64,000 nt of DNA from Axinella damicornis. Taxonomy: Eukaryota > Porifera > Demospongiae > Axinellida > Axinellidae. Numbering within the stretch: the first letter of the stretch is position 1; every line of letters starts with the position of its first letter. Of this stretch, positions 1 to 11,300 are shown one piece after another. The translations under genes and the position numbers were made by a program. The stretch covers positions 13,634,189-13,698,188 of the forward strand of contig OZ007511.1 of assembly GCA_963931865.1 (NCBI GenBank), written 5' to 3'. The notes beneath the pieces were generated by a model that made no database searches, was not told where the DNA came from, and saw only the letters and a list, made by a program, of their open reading frames with translations.

Positions 1-133
1 AAGCAACGAACTGCTGGCACAAAACGTCAACTCGCAAAAGTCTTTCGGGAAGTTAAGTTCGAAGGACAGCTGCAAATAATTCTTAGTTGCTACGTGACCG
101 TTTTGTGAGCATGCGCACAAAGTAGTTAACAAA

Positions 134-673
134 ATGACACACAAGTTTTGTGTGTCAGTTGAGCCAAGCCTGCAACCACTATCTGGAGAAGTGTTGTCCC
201 ACCGTTCTGCAAACACACAGGACAATGCACGTTTGGATGTTGCTGCACATGGCTTCTGGGGAGGATCATTTGAAAGGGCATTTGTAGATGTGAGGGTTTT
301 TAACCCCTGCGCCCGACCAAATAGACAAACCTCCCTGCAATCCACCTACAGAAGGCATGAGCAGGAGAAGAGGCGGCAGTATGAGCAGAGGGTGAGGGAA
401 GTGGAGCACGGAACATTCACTCCCCTTGTTATGTCCACCACTGGTGGAATGGGCAGAGCGGCCTCAGTATTCTACAAACGGCTGGCATCACTACTCAGTG
501 AAAAAAGAGATGTTCATTACAGCAAAATCATGGGCTGGATCCGTTGTCGACTGAGTTTTGCACTACTGAGAGCATCCTTGATGTGCATCAGGGGAGCAAG
601 ATCCTCTAAACATCACCCGATCCTGGCAGAACCTATCGAGCTTCAGCTGGCTGAGGGCCACTGTCATTGTTAA
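134..673 (+). mobile_element. Retroelement-type C-terminal ORF fragment
   Basis: A 179-residue open frame that resembles the C-terminal part of reverse-transcriptase-linked proteins common in sponge and cnidarian genomes. Visible landmarks are HGFWGGSFERAFVDVRVFNP near residues 39-58, a basic YRRHEQEKRRQYEQRVREVE stretch, GTFTPLVMSTTGGMG, and RCRLSFALLRASLMCIRGAR. The D..V..N / E-V-E spacing looks like a PD-(D/E)XK-type nuclease, but that is inference. No reverse-transcriptase palm is visible upstream within the window, so this is a truncated copy or one that starts left of base 1. The frame ends in an AT-rich TTAATTAA tract (673-715), as a 3' tail of a retroelement might. I assign family resemblance from memory; a protein search would settle it. 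Confidence 0.6.
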
Positions 674-1551
674 TTAATTAATTAATTGATTTCTTAATTA
701 TTAATTAATTAATTTCTTATTTTGTACTCTAACTATTGCCTGCATTATCATTCTTATTTATATAGATAAATTTTCTTTTCTTTTTTTGTTTCGTAATGTA
801 GCTATTCCCTATTAACTATTTTTTACTACTCTATACATCAGTATACCTTTCCTTTGTCATTCCCTTGCATCTACCTATTGTTCATCACTGGCTGGTTACT
901 TGTGCTTTAATAATTATTTTTGTTTCTTTATATTATGTTGGATTATATTATATTATTTACGACTTGACTATTATACCACAAAATGGCGCCCAAAAACGAA
1001 GCGCTACAGAGCCCACTTAGAGCGCTTTTGCGGTTACTTGGAGGTTGCGATAAAGCGATGGGTCGTTGCACTGCTCGGTTGAAAATGCTGCTGTTTCGTG
1101 CGAAAACCATCGTGAGAGATTGAGGCAACGTTCAGCTAAGTTGTCTGAAGAAAGAAGAAAGAAAGAAAGAAAGAAAGAAGAAAGAAAAACAATTTGCCCA
1201 TTTTGCGAGTGCCTGGTGTGGTACTTTCGCGACGGGTTTTCGCGACGCGGGAGTCTTGTTGGTGATGAAAACACTCGAAGATGCACGGTACGTGGTTATA
1301 AAGGCTTATAAGTGTACCGTTTCTGAGATTTGGAGAGATTTTTTTGTATTACTATTAGCATATATTGCGTGTACGTAGTATCCCTACATACAGAGTCTAC
1401 CGACTCTGTGATATAATTATACGCTAGCTCAGATTCGACTGCCCTGCTGCACGATTAGTTGCCTCGCTTCCCGCTCGGCAATAATACATTCAGCTGCTAC
1501 ATGTACCATTTGCTAAATGTTCAGGATGCAAACAGTTTAGCCACTGACCAC
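674..1551. other. AT-rich non-coding stretch
   Basis: TTAATTAA-rich sequence to about 720, then T-rich DNA, and a GAAA microsatellite near 1150-1190. I see no gene. Confidence 0.5.
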
Positions 1552-1634
1552 TGTGTGCTGACTATTGTAACATTAATTACCCCGCGCGCGCATGCGCAAA
1601 GCGGGGTAATTAATGTTACAATAGTCAGCACACA
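1552..1634. mobile_element. Perfect 32-bp-arm palindrome (MITE-like)
   Basis: The two 32-bp arms, beginning TGTGTGCTGACTATTGTAAC and ending in its reverse complement, match perfectly around a 19-bp GC-rich loop rich in GCGCGC. A transcript would fold into one long hairpin. No ORF is inside. This is the shape of a very young miniature inverted-repeat element. Confidence 0.75.
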
Positions 1635-2364
1635 GAGCGATTCAGTGCAGAGGTCCAAGTGACTGAAGCAAGATGCTTCTATGGCTTCCAAATTGCCATC
1701 GAAAACATCCACTCAGAGGGCGTGGTTAACAGTCCAGACTCAACAACTCAACACCGGCTGCATGCATTAGACTATAGCCACAAAACCTGGAACTTGAATA
1801 GAGAACTGCCACACGAACTCACACCACACAAAACGATGATGGATCACCTTGCGCAGCTTGCGTGACAACGCTATACTAGCGATCAAAGCGTGCACAATTT
1901 TCTAACCAAACACTGCCTCACCAAGAACCCGCGAGTCTAAAACAGCACGATCTCCGAATACTCTTTAGTATACTCTAGTGACAGACCGAGTTCTTTTTTG
2001 GCAAATCTCTTTCGGTTTTTTCGAACACAGCAAACAACTGGAAAAATACCGTAGTGTTTCACATTCCATGCTACTCTGGACACGCAAACTTTTTTGGAGA
2101 ACGTTTAGCGGTTACATTTTATAACTCAGGCCCTGCCCTGTCCATTTTTCAGTATTTTGGTGGATAAGCCGGGTGAAGTATATGGCTACTGAATTTTATT
2201 TTTGGTTAGAAAAAATCACTGTTATATACACGCATGCGCGCGTGCAATCACAAATGATTATTGCCGCGGGGCAGCTAGGTGAATGAACTTCACAGTCCAG
2301 CCCTACAAAGCTACAATAAGCTGGATCTGTCCTGCAGAAGGATAGGGAGTGCTACGACCCACAT

Positions 2365-2795
2365 GTGAGTAGGGGAAAATTCATCAAACAACAACGACAA
2401 CCAAAGAGCCGCTCAACAGGAGAGCATCCAGTCCTGGCAGCAGCACCAGCCCCTGAAGGAAGCAGGATTATCAATCTTGAACAGCTTGTATCCTTCGTCA
2501 CCAACATAGGGTCTCATTCAAAGTCCCATGGGAATGTATATATCTTTGATTGGTGAGACGTCCCGCAATGGTATGGCATCTGTTCTCAGTGCAAAATGTG
2601 TCTGCCATTGACAAATGCTGGTGGCAGTCTCTTGAAGAGTCGATGAGAGAAGAGGCTGCAGAGGAAGAGAAGAGAATAGCTATAGAGAAAGGGTCTTATC
2701 ATGAGGGGGTTCCGTCTATTACAGTTACTTTGGATGCAGGTTGGAGCAAGCGCTCACATAAACATAGTTACAACGCTAGCTATATCAGTCAGGAG
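2365..2795 (+). pseudogene. Mutator-like/YqaJ-type transposase remnant, N-terminal part
   Basis: Two adjacent open frames overlap at 2550 and belong to one broken protein. The first carries GSRIINLEQLVSFV, the type of lead-in seen before zinc-ribbon regions of Mutator-like transposases in sponges and cnidarians. The second reads LEESMREEAAEEEKR and then VTLDAGWSKRSHKHSYNA, which matches the first catalytic block (D-x-G-W-x-x-R) of these elements as I remember it. The frame change at about 2550 and the stop at 2796 show the copy is dead. The companion YqaJ nuclease piece is at 3874-4038, and about 1 kb between them has no recognisable coding sequence. Confidence 0.55.
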
Positions 2796-3287
2796 TAGTG
2801 GGAATGGAATCCAGAAGTGATATGATTGGCCAATTGAAGGGGTTTATACACCTGTAAATTTCATGTAGTTACAGCGTTATACATTTAGCATCATAGATAG
2901 ACAGTAGATATAGACTATAGATAGCTACCTCAATGTACAGTTCATGATTCGGTCTTGCGCACAAGCGTCTTTGCGTGTGAGCACTGTAGCCAGACAAGCG
3001 TGGAGCAGGACTTCGGACTTGGTCGTCTTTCGTACGTCTTACCTCCGTAAGTGTCATGGGGCGGGACAAATTTCGTGCGATCCCAGAGTCTGGTTCCGCT
3101 TCGGAGTCACAGTCCCAAACACGAGGCACGAGTAATCGAGTTGTCGGTTAGCGGATGGCGAGAGCAGCTGCTATAAAACTCACCCATCTCTGCACGAAGT
3201 CTTTCTGACTGAACAGTTGCTAACTGTTTCGGTTGCTAATACAGAAAGCGATTTGATTCGCTACCAGCTGTATAGTATAAATACCTT
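2796..3287. other. Interior of degraded transposon, non-coding
   Basis: Lies between the two transposase/YqaJ remnants. Short frames only, none recognisable. Confidence 0.4.
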
Positions 3288-3422
3288 AAACGATGAAACC
3301 CTCGGGGCCTACGGGATTTAGATCCCCTTGGAAACCTATAGACACCCTTGCGCTTCGCGCGCGGGTGTCTATATAGTTTCCGCGGGGCTCTAAATCCTGT
3401 AGACCCCTCGGTTTCATCGTTT
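3288..3422. mobile_element. 135-bp imperfect palindrome (MITE-like)
   Basis: Outer arms AAACGATGAAACC and GGTTTCATCGTTT are exact reverse complements. The arms continue imperfectly (gggcctacgggattta against taaatcctgtagaccc, and tagacaccc against gggtgtcta) to a GCGCGC core near 3355-3362. It sits inside the Mutator/YqaJ remnant, so it probably inserted later. Confidence 0.7.
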
Positions 3423-3599
3423 AACTGTATGTTGGTGTCAGAAACAAATACTGCAGTGTGTGTGTAAGGGCCGAGACAAAGGGAGAAGAACCACCACAGC
3501 ATGAATGCCACAAAAATTGGGATGGGTCATCTTCCTCTATGGAAACTGACATCAATACATTAAGAATTTTAATGTGTGTCTGTGTGTGAAGGAAGTGGG

Positions 3600-3745
3600 A
3601 TTTTCGTGGGGCGGGACTAGACTAGTGACGCGCAAAGCGGATGCAATCGGGGAGCAGCAGTAGAAGGGGGAGAGCAGCTGAAGCGGACACAATCAGAGAG
3701 CAGCAGCTGAAGCAGACGCAAACGGCGAGCAGCAGCTCTGCACAG
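3600..3745. repeat. Degenerate tandem repeats rich in GAGCAGCAG
   Basis: Several imperfect copies of a motif like gagcagcagctgaagcgg-acacaatc follow one another. No coding function is evident. Confidence 0.45.
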
Positions 3746-3873
3746 AGAGCTGTTCTGTTTGGCGCCGGATTACTCACTATATTAATCAGTGTGTGGACAG
3801 ATTGCCAAGCGCAGGAGTGACACCAAGGTAGCTAGCTAATCTGGTCAAAACACTTCTTTATACTTCCTTCAAG

Positions 3874-4038
3874 GGAACTGATGCCACTAAGTGGGCCAAG
3901 AGCCAGACAATCAAAGAGTGCTTACCAAAACCAGCAATTGTCGTCTGCAACAGTGGACTGGTCTTTCATTGTTTGCACCACTGGCTTGGTGCCAGTCCAG
4001 ATGGTCTTGTGTATGACCCAAAATGGATTGTGGAATAA
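3874..4038 (+). pseudogene. YqaJ-like nuclease domain fragment
   Basis: The frame that is open through this stretch reads GTDATKWAKSQTIKECL and then HHWLGASPDGLVYDPKW before a TAA stop. LGASPDGLVYDP is the hallmark block of YqaJ-type (lambda exonuclease-like) recombinase domains, whose aspartate lies in the SPDG turn. In several sponge and cnidarian elements this domain follows a Mutator-like transposase, which fits the remnant at 2365-2795 on the same strand. The start and the downstream catalytic E-x-K block are missing, so the copy is inactive. Confidence 0.65.
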
Positions 4039-4399
4039 TAAGAATCCATACGCTGTGAGGACAATGAGTCTTTGGGAGGCTGCCTCACAAAGGAAGGACT
4101 TCTGCTTAGCCCAGACGGTCTCTGTCTCTGAAGCGGACACACAATCATTACTACCAAGTCCAGGCAGCAATGTCCTGCACAGGACGGAAGTGGCGTGATC
4201 TGGTTGTTTGCACATTCAACAGTCGATCTTCACGTGGAGCGGGTCGTGCTTGGATTCCGAGTTCTGGAAATCAGTCATGTGTCGCCTTCACTCCTACTTT
4301 TCTCCTATTCTCCCAGAACTTGTTGTTCCTTACGGGAGCCCTCAGAGTGGCTGCATGATCCAGATTCGTGGGAGACACACAGATATCTGGTAGTAGCGC

Positions 4400-7054
4400 T
4401 ACTGTTGTGAACCCCTAGCCCTGCGTTGGTCATAATTTATCAGTGAATACTTCATTGTAGCTACTTCATCATGGATATACGGGTACAAGAATTATCAATG
4501 ATTTGCTAGCCTAGAAACAACTAAAAAGACCTATAAACAGTATGTGCACGTACCTTTTCCCTCTGTCAGAAGTGTTTCCGCCTTCTGGTTGCTGGCATGG
4601 CGGCAGTACAGCTGTACAGTCGATCGAATCGAGTTTATGGGGTGCCACGTGCAGAATAGAAGTTGTAATTGTTACGTTAAATTTGATGTTACGGTAACTT
4701 CCGGTGTAATTAAACGCGCGTAGCGCCGACCGGTATCCCGCCATCGGTTTTGTCCGTCAGTCAGTCAGTCAGTCGTCTGTCGGCTGTCTGTCAGGCGAAA
4801 AAAATTGAAATCTCGCCACATAGACCCTCATAAACCATCGAAATGGAGTCAAACAATAGCAAATAGCAAAAAACTGCTCTATATGTACCTGACTGAAGTC
4901 AAGGCGCTCCGTTTCGCTGTATTTCGGCTAATTCCTACTTTTCATAACTATTCATAACATTGGCTCCACCTCTTCGTGACCTCAGAGTCCCATCAAGAAT
5001 AAGACACGCAGTGCATTTGGAAACTTCATGCTTCGAGATGACCGCTAGGAAACAGTGTTTTCTCACGATCTATATATGTACTTCACAGACATCGTGGCTA
5101 TTGTTTCGGCTGTTTAGTTATTTCCTATTATTCGTAACATTTGGCCCCACCTCTCTTCAGCTTCACAATATGCACATTGTTGTATATACGGTAAGCGGTC
5201 ACTCCCACACTTTGGATATGGTCGATACACGAACACAGTATACGCGATATAGCGATGCGCGAGATGTCACGTCGAGTCGTCGATTGTAGCTAGCTGCACT
5301 GTATCCTGTAGACATTCCGCGCGGGGTATGTGTTCTATGAACACCTCTAGTTCCATTGAGCATTTGCATGCTGGACTACATTGTCTACTGTTACGAGTGC
5401 AGCCGCATCACCCTTTCTGGGGATTACACAGTGTGTCACCCTCACTGCATTTACAGCCTTTGGTGTAAAAATCCAGTGTCTGTTGTATTTGGCTGATGTT
5501 GAGCCCCTTGTCAGTGTGCTCCATTTCAAGACAGTCTGAGCTATTACCCAGTGTATACTTGGTTGGTAGGTGATTTCACATGCTTTGCACTGGGTTTGCA
5601 GTGTATCATTATAATATTATACGTTTTTCATGAGAAGGGATGCATGGTTGCATTTCATTTCTGTCGCCACATTTAGGATCCGGACTGTTGTTTAAAGCCC
5701 ATTGGGTTATTTCTGTCTCATTTTGAGCAGGGAGGAGACATACTTGTTTACTAATTGTTCATCACTACTTGAGGTGTTTATGAGATAATGAATCTCTGAA
5801 AGTCATAGTATATCACACTGGAGTCATAAACTGGAGGACTAACGTTGTCAAGAAGTCGGTTGACTTTGACGACAAAAACTTGTCCCCTCTCTAGGCAGTG
5901 CCCTACAACTGGCACAGGCCAAGTTAATACCCCAAAATAATTCATTGAACAGAGAGGTATGCCATCCCCAGTGACCATACATCACAATTGAGTATTTTGT
6001 CCAACTCATCAATCACACTAGCTGGAGCCAGTCTCTGAAGAAGGCTGATTTCACCTAGTTTCCAGTTAATAGAGTGTACATAAATTTTGTTTTCATTGCA
6101 CAATGTGCATTCACTACATTTCCAACCTGGATGGACCTGACTAGCACTGAGTGCCCGAGCCTGCATGCTCCTTTTCGGATCAGTATTTCATCGACTTATG
6201 CACTTACATTACATATGGCCTTTAGCCTTGTTCCCAGGCCTTCTACACCTCCAGCTTTTGATCCATACTGCAAGCGATCTAAATCTAGAGGTGTAGAAGG
6301 CCTGGGAACGAGGCTAATGGCCTTAGAAGTAGAGACTATACAATTTTAAACATCAGCAAGGATGTATTTTATGGGATGTATTTTATGGGTTGTAAATTTG
6401 GAATAGTGCAGTATCTTTGTGCAGATCATGTGTGGCTTTATAAATAGGTTGTGGTAGCTAAAGGAATGCATAGACACTTTTCTTGATGTTGTACCTAGCT
6501 ATATCCCCCTTCAAATGATTGTGGTTCTGATTGAATTCTGTTCCTGAGCTGGATTTCTGAAGTAGACTTGTGCACCATACTGTACTTGTAACAGTGGAAG
6601 TTTTACTACTCCTAGTTTCCACTTGGAATTCGAGTGGGTGGAAAAGTCAATAGACAACTCATTTCTTGTCAAAACTGTGAAAACCACATGTTACTAGTCC
6701 TGAGAAAAATCAAGTTGCAGTAGCTGCTGATTTACATGAGCTATCTGTTCAATGACAGGAAGTGTGTAACTTCTGCTTTACATGCTAGAAATTAAAATGC
6801 AACGGCTAGTGGAACTATCGCGCGGCCCGGAATATGCTGGAGTCCGGAAGCTACGGGCACTTTGTGTGTGTCATAGTTGCAGAACAGTTTTCATGAAAAC
6901 CCATGGAATATTGCATGTTTGAAGTGAAGTGAAATCGCCGGTACGATGGTCGCACGCGTGGGAAGGACTCTAGTGACACGCGTGTGTCACTATAGTCCGT
7001 CCCGTCCCCCGAACATCCCAGTTCCATTACATGCACACAAACACACTAGTCAAA
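4400..7054. other. Non-coding repeat-rich DNA
   Basis: Contains a GTCA microsatellite (about 4755-4785), two diverged copies of a block near 4920-4985 and 5095-5160 (both with cataac/gtaacat..tggc/ccccacctc), and one palindromic element at 6223-6316. Short frames are present, none recognisable. Confidence 0.5.
6223..6316. mobile_element. CCTCGTTCCCAGG palindromic element, copy 1
   Basis: Ends read TAGCCTTGTTCCCAGGCC and its near-perfect complement GGCCTGGGAACGAGGCTA. Inner arms ttctacacctccag and ctagaggtgtagaa also pair. Almost the same sequence recurs at 43615-43726, including the gcgatc loop. Confidence 0.8.
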
Positions 7055-7456
7055 CACGTACACACACACGTACACACACACGTACACACGTACACACACA
7101 CGTACACACACACACGTACACACACACGTACACACGTACACACACACGTACACACACACACGTACACACACACACGTACACACACGTACACACACACGTA
7201 CACACACGTACACACACGTACACACACACGTACACACACACACGTACACACACACACGTACACACACGTACACACACACGTACACACACACGTACACACA
7301 CACACGTACACACACACGTACACACACACGTACACACACACACGTACACACACACGTACACACACACGTACACACACACACGTACACACACACACGTACA
7401 CACACACACGTACACACACACGTACACACACACGTACACACACACGTACACACACA
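7055..7456. repeat. (CGTACACACA)n alternating purine-pyrimidine array
   Basis: About 400 bp of CGTACACA/CGTACACACACA units in mixed lengths. Purines and pyrimidines alternate without a break through the whole array, the composition that favours left-handed Z-DNA. The long open frames here (His-Thr or Val-Cys repeats on both strands) are artefacts of the repeat. Confidence 0.9.
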
Positions 7457-7677
7457 ATTAAAATCTTAATCTGAAGGAACCAGCCCATAATTATCCATAC
7501 GTGAGCCAACCAATTTATCAATAGGCCCCTGCAGCTCAATACTATGGTACATTTGAACAACATCATCTTATTGAAGGTGCAAGCTGGATCACATGGTAAT
7601 GCAGTGGTAATAATGCTATGGCACGTTCAACTTCACGCTTGCATATACACTTAAAACCACATAACGGCATCACTTGG

Positions 7678-7803
7678 AAGAGTAGGTGAGTATCTTGGTG
7701 TCATTGCACGGCCTCTACGTGTGCTGGGGAGGTGGTCTGCATCTTCTCCCTAGCTAGCTGGGAGCAGTCACCCTCCAGAGCAGAGTAGAGGTTTGAGTGC
7801 ACC
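7678..7803 (-). pseudogene. Broken copy of the last DNAI7 exon
   Basis: Nearly identical to the terminal DNAI7 exon at 30801-30938. It keeps VHSNLYSALEGDCSQLAR and MQTTSPAHVEAVQ, then a small deletion (the cagccag segment is lost) brings an early stop where the intact exon continues with RWLTSTKILTYS. The flanking intronic repeat also matches (cacctgtgtg, then G/T-rich DNA), so the copy came from genomic DNA and not from mRNA. Confidence 0.85.
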
Positions 7804-7867
7804 TGTGTGGGTGCATGTGCAGTGTGTATATGTGTGGTGGTGATGGTGGTGGTGTGGTGGTGGTGGT

Positions 7868-7889
7868 GGGGGGGGGGGGGGGGGGGGGG
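7868..7889. repeat. Poly-G run
   Basis: Uninterrupted G run of about 22 bases next to a GGT repeat. Length may be uncertain in assemblies. Confidence 0.8.
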
Positions 7890-8344
7890 ATAGAGTATGA
7901 CGTATGACTGTGTGAGTGTAGACTGTACTGTGAGTGTAGGCAAGAATGTGTTGGCGGGCAAAAGTTGTCTCCGAAGGTGGGTCGCATACATGGTTTTCGC
8001 AGAGACAACTTTGAATCAAAAAGGAGGTGGGATTACTTGCACAAGTGAGCATATTACTGTAGGTGCTCTAAATTTGCGTCACCAAAATAATTATTTTTCC
8101 AGATGACACAGGATTAGAAACATGTTTCAGAAGAAAAATTGTGAAATGTGAAGCATGATTAGAAATTTGCGTGTGCGAGCGCCATGGCTGCCAAGATTAC
8201 CAGTACAGCCTTCTCTACACGTACGGAAGGACCTCTACTGATTTGTTAGTCTTTGAGTGTGGAGCCACCAAAAAGAAACCCAAACGGGGATCACGGAGAC
8301 CTTGAAAGGTAGTAGAGTCCATTGATTTTACAAGCGAGCATGAT

Positions 8345-11300
8345 CTACCATCTCCACCATGCCAGATGACATCGCCACCCTTCTACAGCTTCTGCAATTG
8401 CGCCCAATGCAAGCCAGCCACTGAACACTTCCCGGAACTGACGCAACAATAGAATGGACATGAGTTCAATTTTATATAGTTCGATGCAAAATACCGTTTC
8501 GGAATCATCAATATTGACACAGAATTGTATACAGTGGCTCAAATTTAGAGCGCTTACGGTATGTTTGGGTAAACTGAACTTACCTCTTCACTTTCCTCAG
8601 TTACTTCCTGGACAACCTCACCCCCAACTGTCACTTTCAGAATACGGTGCTTTCGGAGAAAAGTGGTGTCAACTTGTGCTCTCTCGACAAGCTGTGGGAT
8701 AAGGTACGATGGCACAAGCCATGTTACCGACACGCAACCTTTCCGAACACGATCAAGCAAGGCTGTTGGTGGGGAGTCAGGCACTAGATATTGTTCAGAG
8801 AACATTTCCCACACATCGGTGAGATGTTGTAGGGAGTGGTCGACATAATCTGTCTTCCAATCTACGGGACAGTTGTAGCGAGGGTCATACTTTGCACTGT
8901 CCACTTGAGATTGGCCAGTAGAAGTGTCAAGGTGGTACTCAATGCAGTCTTCAATTGTTGTTACTATGGTGTATGCCCTCAGATCTTTCCTGTACTCTCG
9001 GATCCAAGCTTCCATCTCGGGATCCCCAGCACCAAACATTCGGATAATTCGCACAAGTGGAGAGTAGTGGATACTATCCCAAAGGCCATGGTGGGTGATG
9101 GCTTCAAAGACTTCAGTCAAGTCTGCAGGGAATTGAGGAATGCAATCTCCTGGAGGGAAGAGGGCCACAACGAAGAACCGAAACTCCTTGATGTTGACTC
9201 CATTCTTTATCATTTTGTCACAGACTTTCATCAGCAAATGTCCAAATTTCCCGTTGATGGCTAGCCGATTCTCAATTGCAAAAGCAGCAGATTTACTCAG
9301 CACTTCCTGATGGGAATCAGCTGCAGGTAAAACCAAAAGGAACGGTCTGTATTTGAATGCAATACTGCAGCATAAGGCCTCAGTAGCGTCATGCTACACT
9401 GAATGGTCAAGTTGTATCGCTGAGGTCTCCAAGATGGGAACCTGGTGCAGTACATATCCAAGACATTTACAGGCGGAATTTTATAAACAACATTATATTA
9501 TTCTATAGCAAGTCTATACTTAGATTATGTTATTTTTTTTCTTTGTTGTTTTATTAACTTGTAACAAGTATAGCTACATGTACCTGAAGATATAGTGATA
9601 ATTAATATGTACCTGGATAAATGTTCCTTTGACAGGTAACAACAGCATAAACCTGATCTTCAGTAGTGCCATGCTACACTGATAGGCATAGCTACACCTT
9701 GGAAGAGCATCAATTATGCCCTAATGACAACATGACACTTTCTATGCAGCAATATACAGTGGCACTTCGTTCCCTATAAGCATTCGTCAAGAGATGATTA
9801 TTCACCTTCAAGTGGAAACAGCACTCCTGGCAGCTGGTGAATCATGGCCCAGATCTTAGTCTCACCTTGGACTGATACATAGCAGAATAACGACGGAGTT
9901 GCTCCAATTAACACATACCGAATAAACAACTGGCAACTGTTCTCCAGGTAAGTGCAATGGTAGGGCAGACTCACCTTTTAGGATGAAGCCTCGGGCTTTC
10001 CTCTCACCTCTTGGATGCCTCAGTGGACTCTAATTGCATCCGCAGGTAGACTGGGATTGTACTCATATTTCATTCCAATTAACATACACCTTATGTTAGT
10101 AATGGTGGCCAAAGGGAAGACAGTGGAGGACAAAGCGCTCCTATAACTCCACCACCAAGGTGAGCTTCAGCACAATTATTATACATTTTGGTCAGCGCAC
10201 AATGGTGATCACGACGATGTAGTCAGAATCTTCGTAGGCCTTTCCTGCGAGCTGTCACGGGTTTGACTATTATTTACTTTACGTGGCACATACCAGGAGT
10301 GTAGTAACTGAGCAAAGTATATACATTGAAGTGGGCTCCAGCCATCAAGAGTAATCACCTACATGTACAGTGAGACCCTGGGCATTGGCGATTCTGCTCA
10401 ACCTTAGCCTAATCTCTGTCACTGATTTTGAGATGTTTTAGCAGTGTCATATATCCATACAGCACATCTACATTGCTGGAGTCACCACATCGTCTTCACT
10501 GCCATCAAGCATTTGCTGAGATCCTGCGTGGAGGTCCCATTTATTTTCTTCTTCTCAGGCTTGTGATATTGTCTGTCACACAAGGCACAAGGCTAGCGCA
10601 ACGGTGGGTGCTCAATTGAGTAAACTTTGACCCTATACAGGAAATTGAGCCAAAAGTGGGGGGTGGACGCTCTTTCGTGAGAGGACGGTATGGAATACTT
10701 ATTTCTCTCCACATCCTCCAGGATTTCATACAATTTATGTCTTGGGTAGCTAGGAGGAGTGTATTTACTGTCCAAAAAGTGGGATTGAAAATTTGGGTCA
10801 TCTGTACAAGTAGTCTTGGAACCAGACTTTTTGGATGGGAGCAGGGTCTGGACACATGCTTACATTCCCAGGACAGAATGTTGACCTGAAGAATCAGAAT
10901 CGTCAATAGCACTCACGGAATGATTTTCTCCAGGTTTTCAGTGTCACCAGCAACTAGATATGGCAAATCACCGTGCTATGCCACGTTACGTTACCCCGAG
11001 TAGTTGTCAAAAGTTGAGGGGAGCAATGAGCAGGTCGACAGTGATCATATGCATTGTTTGTACTACAGTTTTCCGTTTGTATGTAGCTAGCTATAGTAGT
11101 AGTTCTGCTTGTTTGTCTCTGTCTTGTATGTCATGCAGGACTCCCAGGTAGACCAGCACCATGTTGATGGGACATTCCTGTTGAAAATTAATCTATCTAT
11201 CTATCTATCTATCTATTGATTGCTAATTACCCACGCATAATTGCACTCCTTCAGGACAACTTGAATGCAGGCACGTGCCCAGGCCCTTCCACATGCTACT

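Noticed and set aside
4960..5289. 109-residue ORF
   Set aside because: Spans a degenerate repeat pair and has no recognisable motif.
6946..7566. Long His-Thr and Val-Cys repeat ORFs on both strands
   Set aside because: Products of the CGTACACA array; open in several frames on both strands, no codon signal.
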